NCBI RefSeq assembly: GCF_001546455.1
Contig: NZ_KQ956825.1
Span: 78,762-142,761 of the forward strand
DNA length: 64,000 bases
Direction of reading: 5' to 3'
Source: Gardnerella vaginalis
Lineage (GTDB): Bacteria > Actinomycetota > Actinomycetes > Actinomycetales > Bifidobacteriaceae
In this document: positions 53,301-64,000 of the stretch, one piece after another
Layout: each line of letters starts with the position of its first letter
How positions within the stretch are numbered: position 1 is the stretch's first letter
Notes under the pieces: generated by a model
Seen by the model: the letters and a program-made list of their open reading frames with translations, nothing else
Databases searched by the model: none
What the model was told of the DNA's origin: nothing
Translations under genes and position numbers: made by a program

Positions 53301-56300
53301 GTTAGCGCGGTAAATAAGCGCGATGAGCAAGAAAGAGCGGCAAGCTGCTCGCCATTTTTGGCTTCGTTAAACCCTGTTTACCGCATGCTTGGAGCTTTTT
53401 TGCTTTCTGTTCCGCTTATATTTACTCTAGATTGGCTTTCTTCGTCTATTGCACTTGTTCTAGAGTTTGTAATTTTATGGATTGTTGGAATGAATCCTTG
53501 GCGCGTTATTAAGCAATCTTGGCCTGTTTGGGTTGGTGCGCCTGGGTCTGCTCTGGCTGTGTGGTTGTACGGTAAGCCTGGCGGCGAAATCTTCTTTAAT
53601 TGGGGAATTATTCAAGTAAGCGAACACTCCACAACTCTTGCAATTGCAACGTTTATTCGTATTTTGGCGATTGGTGTTCCTGCAATCGTTACGGTTATTG
53701 GCATTGATGCTACCGATTTAGCAGATGCTTTTAGTCAAGTTATGCACTTGCCAGATAAGTTTGTTTATGGCGGATTAGCAGGAATGAGGCTTTTTAGCGT
53801 TTTGCAAGATGATTGGGCGGCTCTTACCGCTTCTAGAAGATCTCGCGGTCTTGGAGACGATAGTAAGATTCGCGCATTTATGCCTCAAGCTTTTGCGCTG
53901 CTTGTTCTTTCGATTCGTAGGTCTAGTACTTTGGCAACAGCAATGCAAGCTCGCGGTTTTGGAGGGGAAAATCCAAGATCTCATGCACGTATAAGCTATG
54001 TAAATAAGCGCGATTATGTGTTTATGGCTGGATGCTTAATTATTCCTGCAATTGCATTAATCGCAGCTGTTTACTATGGTACTTTTGCGTTTCTTGGTGG
54101 AAATTAATCAACGCAAAACGTGGGCTCGATGGGATTTGAACCCACGGCCTTCTGCTCCGGAGGCAGACGCTCTATCCACTGAGCTACGAGCCCATAACTC
54201 GTGAAAGTATACACGTTGCTAGGGATTGGGGTTGTTTTTTCTAATCTTTTGCAAAAGCTCAAGAAGCTTGTTCTGCTTGTTTTATTCGTTTACGGCGTTT
54301 TGCCTGGAATTTTGCGGATTTAAGCGGGGATATTTTTACGCATTTTGTGTGATTTTTTGCTAATTTTATCTTTTTGTTTGCATTTGTACTTTTATAGTGT
54401 TAGCATCGAACACAACACAAACACATATCGTAAATTTTACGGTGTTAGGTTTGTGATTGACCACATAGGCATTTAGCTTTTGCAGCTAAAGTATTTAAGG
54501 AGGCGGCTATCATGCGTAACATGAATGTTCAAGCTCGTTCTTCTTTTGATGCTGCTCGTATGTGGTGGTGGCAGACTTCTCTTTGGCGTAGTTTACTCTA
54601 AAGTTTTAGAAGCTGCTTGTTTAGGCTTATAAAAGACCTCTAGGGTAAACCTAGGGGTCTTTTTTATATCCCTAAGCCAAAATCCATTTGGGTTTAATCC
54701 AAATCTAAAACAATCTAAACAATCTAAACAATCTAAAACCAATAACAATTTATAAAACAAAATTGTTGAAAATAGATAACGTAAAAATTACGTAAAGGAG
54801 AAAATCATGAATCAGGAATTTAATCAGAATGCACAGCAAGATGTAGCTAACGCAAATGAAGCATCTGTAGAACCAGAGATTAATCAGGCAGCGACTTTGC
54901 TTAAGGGTGTAAATGTTAAAAAGCACGCTTTAGATATTACGTCTTTGGTGCTGGTGGCTGTTCTTTTTGCAGCAGGATGCATTCTTGACTTTACGGTTGC
55001 AAAGTCTCTTTCAATTGGAAACATTCAGCCAGAATTTGTTATTGCATCGTTCTGCTTGTCTATTTTGCTTGTTCGACCAAATGTTATTCAGGGCGCGATT
55101 ATTGGTGCTTTGGCTGCTACATTGATTCAATTTAACACTTCAATTCCTGGTCTTGAATATGCTTGCGATATTCCAGCAGCAATCATTATGACGTTAATGC
55201 TTATGGGATACTTAAAAGCTTTCCCTAAGGATGCTGCTAGAAAGTTTAGCGTGTTCCCATTTATTTCTACGTTTATTGCAACTGTTATTTCTGGAATGAT
55301 TTTTGCAACAATCGCATCCTTCTTTATTCTTCATTCTCCAAACACTGTTCTTGTTATGCTTCCAATCATTTTGGGAACTGCTGTGTTTAATGCTGTTGTT
55401 GTTGAAGTTCTTTACACTCCAATCCGACTCGTTTTGCACAAGTAGCATAGTTTGTGTTACGCAATATGTGTTAGGAATATTTGGTAAATTATATAATCGT
55501 TAGATACTAATCAATAATTAGTAATCAATTTATTGGTTTTAAGAGTTAGGAATTATTGTGCCTTTGCTGGAATTAAAAGAAGTATCTTTTAAGTATGCGA
55601 ATCGTAATAAGGATGATTCTTTCAATTCTTCAAAGGCGCAAAATTCCGCTTTTGCTTTAAAAGATGTAAGTCTTAGCATAGAATCTGGCGAATTTGTTGG
55701 AATAATCGGGCCTTCTGGGTCTGGTAAAACAACGTTAGCTTCGCTTTTTTCTGGAGCTATTCCGCATCATTATTCTGGCGAACTTTCTGGAAGCGTTAAA
55801 ATTGCTGGTCAAGACACTAATAATCTTGCTTTAACTAATATAGCTTGTTTAATTGGATCTGTTATTCAAGATATTGATGCACAGATGGTGGCTGCAAACG
55901 TAGAAGATGAGATTCTTTTTGGGCTAGAAAACTTTGGCGTTGCACATAGCGAAATACCAAGTCGAATAGATGAAGCTTTGCAAATTGTTGGCATTAGCGA
56001 TCTGCGTAACCGCGATTTAGACACTCTTTCTGGCGGCCAAAAGCAGAAGGTTGCGATTGCTGCTATTCTTGCGCTAAAGCCTAAAGTTATGGTGTTAGAT
56101 GAGCCTACGTGTGCTTTAGACCCTGTTTCTTCTAGAATGATTTTTTCGATTCTTAAAGATTTAAACAAGAATTTTGGAATAACGGTTGTTGTAATTGAGC
56201 AAAAAGTGGCGCTTTTAAGCGAGTATTGCAAGCGTTTAGTTGTGCTTTCTAACGGCACTTTGTCGCTTGATTTGCCTGTTAGCCAAGCGTTGAAAAGTAT

Positions 56301-59300
56301 GGATTTGCTTTATTCTATTGGAATAAATTATCCACGCACTACGCATTTGGTTAACGACTTGCAGCGTGAAAATATTTGCGCTAAAAGTGATTTGCCTGTG
56401 TCTGTAGAAGATACAGTAAATACTATTGTTAATACGATTAATGGCAGCAATTTTAATAGTAAAGATTCAAATATTGATTGTGCGGATGGCGAATGTGCAG
56501 ATGCTGAATGCTCGGCTGCTTGCGACTTTTCCAATGAATCTCAAGTCTCCAAACAAGTCTCCAAACAAAACTCTTCTCCGTGCCTTTCGCTCAAAAACGT
56601 CAGTTTTTCCTACCCTAGTGGCGTTAATGCTTTAAAAGATGTATCTTTTGAAGCTTATGCTGGGGAGCTTGTAACGCTTGTTGGAAGAAATGGTGCTGGA
56701 AAAACAACTGTTACTAAGCTAATCAATGGTTTGCTTAAGGCCAGCAGCGGCAGCATTTTTATTGACGGCAAAGACACTAGCAATATGAAGATTAGCCAGA
56801 TTGCTCACTATGTTTCTACGCTTTTCCAGAATCCAGACCGTCAGCTTTGCAAAGACACTGTTTTAGAAGAAGTTGCGTTTAGTTGCATTCTTCTAGGCGA
56901 ATCTGTTAAAGAAGCTAATGATCATGCAATGCAGGTGATTAAAAAGCTAAATCTAAATCCTAGTGCAAGCCCATTTATGCTTTCTAGAGGTCAGCGTCAA
57001 ATGGTGGCTTTGGCTGCAACTGTTGTAACAAATCCTAAGATTCTTGTTTTAGACGAGCCAACGTGTGGCTTAGACTACATGGAATGCTTGCGCATTATGC
57101 AAGTTGTAGAAGACCTTAGAGACCACGGTTGCTGTGTAATAATGGTTTGCCACGATATGGAAGTGGTTCTTGACTTTGCAACGCGTTTAATCGTAGTAAA
57201 CGATGGCAAAATTTTAGAAGACGGCAGCATAAGTTGCGTTTTTGAAAACAACGCCATTTGCAAAGAAGCTGCATTATGTGCTCCGCTTTTATGCGCTGTG
57301 TCTAAAGGATTAGTGGAACACGGTTTTAGTGCATGCAGAGGCTTATATAAAAGGGATATGCTGGTTAATGCTCTTAAAAAGAGTTGCAATTTGTAAAGCA
57401 AGGTGTGAATTATGCAAACTAAAATCTTAACTTATAACGAAGGTTCAACTTTACTTCACAAAGCAAATCCTATTGCAAAACTCATACTGGCTATAAGTGT
57501 TGTTGTTTCTGCTTTTATAGCTCAACAATTTACTGTTCTTGTTGTTATTGCAGCTCTTATTCTTGCTGGTATGGCTATGGCTGGAATTCTTAAAACGCTG
57601 TTTCCTCTTGTGCGCGCAATGCTTATTCTTGGCGTTGTAATGTTCTTTTTGCAAACAGTTATTGCCCAAGGTGGAAACTACATGTTCTTATGGTTTAGCA
57701 CAAAGGGCATTTCTGTTGCATTGCGGGCGTCTTTAAGGCTGTTTTGCTTTGCATTGCCTCTTGTAAGCGTTCTTAGCATTACAAAACTAAACGATTTAGC
57801 TAATGCAGTTGTTCAATACTTCCACATTCCGTATTGCTATGCTTTTACAATCACTACTGCTGTGCGATTTGTTCCTATTTTTGCGTACGAAATGTCTCAA
57901 ATTACGCAAGCGCAAATGGCTAGAGGAGTGGAGTTTGATACTAAAAATCCTTTTAAAAAGATTAAGCTTATGATGCCTTTGATTGTGCCTCTTTTGGTTT
58001 TGTCTGTTCGTAAAGCAGATAGTTGTGCGCTGGCTGCAGAAGAGCGTGGGTTCTATTTGCGCACTAGAAAATCCTCCTTTAAAAAGTATTCTTTTGGATG
58101 GCGTGGATTTGTTCTTCTTGTTGTGTCTGCGTTAATGATTGCTTTGCCAATTCTTGCGTCTACGTTTGCTCCACAAATAATCTAAAATAGTCTAAACTAA
58201 TCTAGAATAAGTTAAAGAATTCTAGAATTTAGGCGATTTTTAATGACTAATATTAAGTTTTGGATTAAAGGTGCAAGACTTTATACGCTTCCGATTGGAA
58301 TTGTGCCAGTTGTTATGGCAATTTCGATTTTTGCAAGATATTTGTTTAGTGGGCAAATACTTGTTAAACCATACAATATTGAAAATTTTGTTATTCAATC
58401 GCTGTTATGCATAGGCGTTGCTGCTTTTATGCAAATTTCCGTAAACTATGCAAACGATTATTGCGACGGTTTGCGCGGGCTAGATAATCAAAGATCTAAG
58501 CGAGAACTGAGTGCAGATGGTAAAGCATTATGCGATGTGTCTTGGAGGCTTGCAGACGCTGGTATTAAGCCAAAATCAGTGCTGTATGCTGTTGGAATAT
58601 CTGCTTTAATATCATGCATTTTTGGCTTGATTATTACTATTAAAAGTGGTGTTTGGCTGTTTATTCCTCTTGGCTTAGTCTGCTTGATTGCAGCGTGGTT
58701 TTATGCTGGAGGATCACATCCATATGGATACTGCGGTTGGGGAGAGTTTAGTGCGTTTTTGTTCTTTGGGCCAGTTGCGTTTTTAGGAACATTGTGCGCG
58801 CTTTTTTATGCAAGTGGTTTTTCTAAAGATTCAATTGCGTTAGCTAGCGTAAGTCAAATCGCATTTTGCGTTTTATTATCTTTTATTCCAGGTGGATTTT
58901 CTGCTTGTCTTATGATGATTAACAATTTGCGAGACGCAGAAAGTGACATACGTCATAAAAAAATCACAGCAATGGCGTTGCTTGGAAAGCGCAAGGGTAG
59001 TGTTGTATTTTCTTGCGTTGTTGGTTTTCTGGTGATTTTGCAATCTGCATATGTGCTGTTATACGTGTTTTATACGCGATTTATAGGCGTAATTTTAAAT
59101 ATTGGTAATCCGTATAAAATTGTTTGCACGTTAAATAGCGGATTGCTTAATAAAGGTGTGTTTATTGTTTCTTGCATTCTGTTATTATTGATTACCTATG
59201 TGTTTATTAAGAAAGCACATTTGCTAATATGCGCGGTTTCTAATAGTGATTATGCTAATGCTTTTCCGCTATGCGTAAAGCTGGCAATGCTAGGTGCCTT

Positions 59301-62300
59301 GACTTTTGTATTGTCAATATTTGCATGCAGTTTGCCGCATTAAAATGCGGTTTATAACGTATTTTTATACACGCATGCGAGTAAAATCATGTGGCAACGC
59401 GCACAGTGTGCTTTTTAGTGTTTGTGCATAAAACTTGCATGATGCTGGCCTAAAAATAAACGCAAAGATGGCGAGTATTAAAGTGTGCGAATGTACGTGT
59501 TGGTGGAATGCATAGCGCTGTTGCCTTGTGTTTTATGGTAAGGAAATGAGGTTAAAATGTCGGCTGAAAATGGCGATGAAGAGATGGGGAAGGCGCCTGT
59601 TGTGCTTACAGATGATGAATTGCGTAATGCGGCTGGGGCGCAAAATGGCGTAGAAAGCAATAAGAACGCTAGTGAACAAAACGAAAATATTGCAAAAACT
59701 GTTGTTGTTGCCGAAGATGAAGCAGTTAACCGTATGGATCTTGTAGCTATGCTAGAAGACAACGGATATAAGGTTGTGGGGCAAGCTGCTAACGGCCAAG
59801 AGGCGGTTGATCTTACTCGCGAATATCGTCCAGACGTTGTTTGCATGGATGTTAAAATGCCTGTTGTAGATGGAATTCAAGCGGCTGCTGCTATTTGCGA
59901 CGAAAATATTGCTCCAGTTGTTATGCTAACTGCTTTTTCTCAAGCTGATCTAGTTAAGCGTGCTACGGGTGCGGGCGCAATGGCTTATGTTACAAAGCCT
60001 TACGAAGAGTCAAAGCTCTTGCCAGCCTTAGAAGTGGCTATGGGTAGGTTTAGTGAGATTAACGATTTGCTAGATAGTGTTGAGCGCACAGAAAGCAAGT
60101 TGCAAGATGCTCAAGATCAGCTTCGTAAAGCAGAAGAAAAGCTTAAAAAAGCCGAAGATACCTTAGAAGAACGCAAGCTTGTAGATAGAGCAAAGGGCTT
60201 GCTTATGGATAAGGCTGGATTCTCGGAGCAGGGTGCTTTCCGTTGGATTCAAAAAACTTCAATGGATCAGCGTATTCCTAAGAAGCGTCTTGCTTTGGCT
60301 ATTATTGCTAAGTACGGCGAAGATAAGCCAGCTGCCGAAGAATAGTCATAGTTAGTAAAAACAAAATTTAATAATCGTTGCAGATTGTATGCAAGCGTGC
60401 ATTGAATAATTTCAAAATTTATTTTACGAAAACGCAGGTGGGTGTTAAGTGGATACCAGCATCGTTTCAAACGAAGATTCTTTTAAGAACAATTATAAAA
60501 AAGGAACGTTGTTGGTGGTAGATGGCCACTCACTTGCGTTTCGTGCTTTCTACGCAATATCCGCGGATAATTTTTCCACAAAGTCTGGTTTTGCAACTAA
60601 TGCAATATGGGGCTTTTCTACTATGCTTTCGCAAGTTATAGAAAAAGAGAAACCAGATAAGCTTGCGGTTGCTTTCGACGTTAAAGGCGGAACTTTTAGA
60701 AACAAGCTTTTGCCTCAATATAAGGGCACTCGTGATGCAGCTCCAGAAGAGCTTATAGCGCAGCTTCCCGTTATTCAAAAAATGCTTAGCGCGTTAGGTG
60801 TTAAGTATATTACAAAACAGGGCTACGAAGGCGACGACATTATTGCAACTCTGGCAACAATGGGCGCTAATGCTGGCTATAAATCGCTTATTCTTTCTGG
60901 CGATCGTGATGCTTTTCAGATTATTGATAACAATATTAACGTACTGTACCCAGGCAGGCATTTTAAAGATTTAAGGCAAATGGATCCTAATGCGATTATT
61001 GAAAAGTACAACGTTACGCCTAGTCAGTATTCAGATTTAGCAGCATTGCGTGGAGAAACATCTGATAATATTCCAGGAGTTCCAGGAGTTGGAGACGGCT
61101 ACGCTGCCAAGTGGATTAATCAGTTTGGTAGTTTAGAGGGCATTATTGAAAACGCAAATCAAATCACTGGTAAAAAAGGTGAATCTTTGCGAGAAAGTAT
61201 TGATCAGATTCGTTTGAACAAAAAGGTTAATACTCTTGTTAAAGATTTAGACCTTGGTGTTAGCATTAGCGATCTTGAATTTGGAAATGTGGACGCTGCA
61301 GCTGTAGGCGAGTTGTTTGAAAATCTTGAATTTGGTACGCGTACTAGAAGAAAGATCTTAAAGGAGTTTACGCGCGGAAGCAAAGAGCTTTTAGACGAGA
61401 ATATTAAAATGATGATTTCTGCTTCAAGCGCGAACGCAGAGAATAATAGTTCGTCTGAGTTAGATAATTCAGAAGATTTAGAAGACATTAAAGAGCTGAT
61501 AGATCGAATAAACGTGCATAAAATTAATTCAGAATCCGATTTAGATGTTTGGATTAATCTAGCAAATTCTTGTGTGGCGGAGACTTGCGATTTTTCTGCT
61601 CCAGATAGCACAAATCTTATAAGAAACGACTTGTCTTGCGCAAAAACAATAAAAGAGCACAAAGAAATATCATTATTTGCTTTAGAAGAGCCAAATAACA
61701 CTCAAGAGTTTGGCATTTTTGCAAAAGCGTTAATAATCCTAGCTGGTAATGATGCAGCAATCGTGTATGCCGATGTTCTTAATAAAAATAGCGATACAAT
61801 CTGCGCTAAGCTAAAAGATTTTATAAAAAAGCATGAGTCTTCAATAGTTTTGCATGATTACAAAAAGAATATTGCTCTTTTAAAGTCATTGAAAATTGTG
61901 GAAAACAACTACTCGTTTAGTCCGCTAATTGACACTCGTTTAGCATCTTACTTAATTGAGCCAGATTTTAAGAATGAAAATCTTTGTAATATGGCCGAAC
62001 ATGTTTTAAACATTCATATAGGTGGTGCGGAATTAAACGCTGAGCCAACGCAGGGCAAGCTTGATTTTGATATAGAAAGCGGCGAGGATTCTAAAGAACA
62101 AGAGTCGCAGAGCCAAGATAGCCAAGAATTAGAAAAAGGCATGCTAGAAACAGCTGTGATTATACGCTTATTGGCTAAGCAGTACGCAAATAAACTAGAT
62201 GAACGCAAGCAAACTGGCTTAATGGTAGACGTTGAAATGCCTGTTTCTAGGGTTTTACGAGGAATGGAAGATGCGGGCGCTGCTGTAGATATGCTTCGAC

Positions 62301-64000
62301 TTACGTCTATGCGAGATAATTTTGCAAGCGAAGCTCAATTTGCGCAAAAAATGGCTTTAGACGTTGCCAGCAGGCCAATAAATTTGCAAAGTCCTAAGCA
62401 GATTCAGCAATTATTGTTTGAAGACATGGGTCTAAAGCCTACGCGTAGAACAAAAAGTGGCTCTTACACTACTAATGCCGAGGCTTTGCAAGAGCTGTAT
62501 GCAAAGACTAATCCAGATGAAAAGTCAAGCCAATTTTTGGGTGCATTGTTAAAATATCGTGAAACTAATAAGTTAAAGCAAATTGTTCAAAGCCTTATTG
62601 ATGCTGCAAGATATAAAGATGGTAGGATTCACACCACTTTTGAGCAGACTATTGCTGCTACTGGGCGCTTAAGTTCTTCGGATCCAAACTTGCAAAACAT
62701 TCCTAATAGAAACGCTGCTGGAAGAGAGATTAGAGCGGCTTTTGTTCCAGGAAGTAATTACCAACAACTTATGAGCTGTGATTATTCGCAAGTGGAACTT
62801 AGGATTATGGCACATGCTTCTGGCGATCAAACACTTATTGATGCATTCCAGTCTGGAGTTGATTTCCATAAGTTTGTAGCAAGCTTGGTTTATAAGATTC
62901 CAGTAGAACAAGTTAGCTCAGATCAGCGCAGTCATGTTAAAGCAATGAGCTATGGGTTAGCATATGGTCTTAGCACATACGGTCTTGCAAAACAATTAGG
63001 CATTAGTCCTGCGGCTGCCGAGATGCTTAAAGAAAAGTATTTCAATACTTTTGGCTCTGTGCACGATTATTTGGAGTCTTTGGTAGACAAGGCAAGAAAG
63101 CTTGGTTATACGCAAACAATGTTTGGCAGAAGAAGATATTTCCCTAAGCTAAATTCCACAAACAGGGCATCTAGAGAAGCTGCAGAGCGAGCTGCTTTAA
63201 ACGCGCCTATTCAGGGAAGTGCTGCAGACATTATGAAGCTTGCAATGATTAAAGTAGACGATGATTTGCGAAACGCTAATGTTAAAAGTCGTGTGATTTT
63301 GCAGATTCACGATGAACTTGTTCTTGAAGTTGCGCACGGAGAAGTAGATGTTGTTCAAGATATTGTTAAAAACGCTATGGAGCATACTGTAGAGCTTTCT
63401 GTTCCGCTTAGTGTTTCTACTGGTTTGGGCGACGATTGGCAGCTTGCTGCGCACTGAGTGTGTTTGTAAATTACTATAAATACCATTTAGGCTAATGTAG
63501 GAATCTAATGTAGAAGTCTATTGTAGAAATCTGTTGTAGAGGTCTATTGCAAAGGATAGGAATAATGGCAACTTTAAGCGATATTGTTAAGATTTTGGAA
63601 GATTTGTATCCTTTAAGTCTTGCTGAGTCTTGGGATAATCCAGGATTAATTGTTGGAGATCCTTCGCATAAAGTTAATAAAATCGTTTGCTTATCGGATT
63701 CAACGCTTGAGGCTGTTAATGAAGCATGCAAAATGGGTGCGGATTTGATTGTTTCGCATCATCCTTTGTTTTTTAGATCAGTTCATGAAGTTTCTGGTTT
63801 TTCTGTTCGCGGGAAAATAGTTCAAACTCTTATTGAAAATCGTTGTGGATTGTGGGTTGGGCACACTAATGCGGACGCGGCTTTTAGGGGAGTGGCTGCT
63901 GCCGCAGCTAGTGCTTTTGGCATTAAAAATCAGCAGCCTCTTGTTCCTGCAAGCAATGGCAACCCTTCTCTTGGGCTTGGCAGAGTTGGCGTGCTAGAAA

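Overview
The window looks like a chromosomal segment of a low-G+C actinobacterium of the family Bifidobacteriaceae, most likely Gardnerella or a close relative. The reasons are an actinobacterial gene set (DivIVA/Wag31, SepF, DUF3043, DUF4191, an ANTAR response regulator upstream of polA, a gpmA-phoU-sensor kinase cluster), a bifidobacterial fermentative lactate dehydrogenase, DUF4125/DUF4037 proteins, and AT-rich third codon positions. The species name is an inference. There is no prophage, insertion sequence, CRISPR array or rRNA operon.

Layout. 1-3.5 kb: the end of a phosphotransferase-fold kinase gene, uppS, a thiamine-binding DUF77 gene and glyS. 3.6-13.7 kb: dusB, then a division/envelope block (ftsZ, sepF, yggT, divIVA, lspA, an rluD-type gene, dnaE). 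13.8-18.9 kb: a small acidic protein, glnA, and a nucleoside hydrolase-MFS pair. 19-25.5 kb: hrpA and a methyltransferase on the minus strand, hflX divergent. 25.6-29.9 kb: ldh, then sufS-sufU-sufT and a HAD-like gene. 29.9-35.3 kb is the most accessory part: a DUF4125 / TPR-DUF4037 pair and a BspA-like surface protein behind a T12 tract. 35.3-43.9 kb: tRNA-Pro, lysS, gpmA, phoU, a degenerate sensor kinase, two secreted peptidoglycan hydrolases and a universal stress protein. 44-51.2 kb: a glycosyltransferase, osmC-like gene, thyA-dfr, a tyrosine phosphatase, two actinobacterial membrane proteins and an M20 dipeptidase. 51.3-58.2 kb: two ECF vitamin/amino-acid uptake loci. 58.2-64 kb: a UbiA prenyltransferase, ANTAR regulator, polA and the start of a Nif3-family gene.

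The most notable system is at 54.4-58.2 kb. A short leader peptide with a Trp-Trp-Trp run precedes a strong terminator whose 5' arm can instead pair with the end of the leader-peptide coding region. This is a complete ribosome-mediated tryptophan attenuator. It stands before a full ECF transporter (S component, double ATPase, T component), so the transporter is predicted to import tryptophan. About 3 kb upstream a TPP riboswitch controls a second ECF energy module (ATPase-ATPase-T fused in one chain) that lacks an adjacent S component. The two loci show vitamin and amino-acid scavenging under two different RNA switches.

Other points of interest are: a SenX3/PhoR-type kinase next to phoU and gpmA whose phospho-acceptor His is Asn and whose response regulator is absent; a perfect terminator-like hairpin inside the 5' coding region of lspA; nine consecutive 11-residue repeats in DivIVA; a homopolymer tract that could phase-vary a surface protein; and many short tandem repeats placed just after stop codons.
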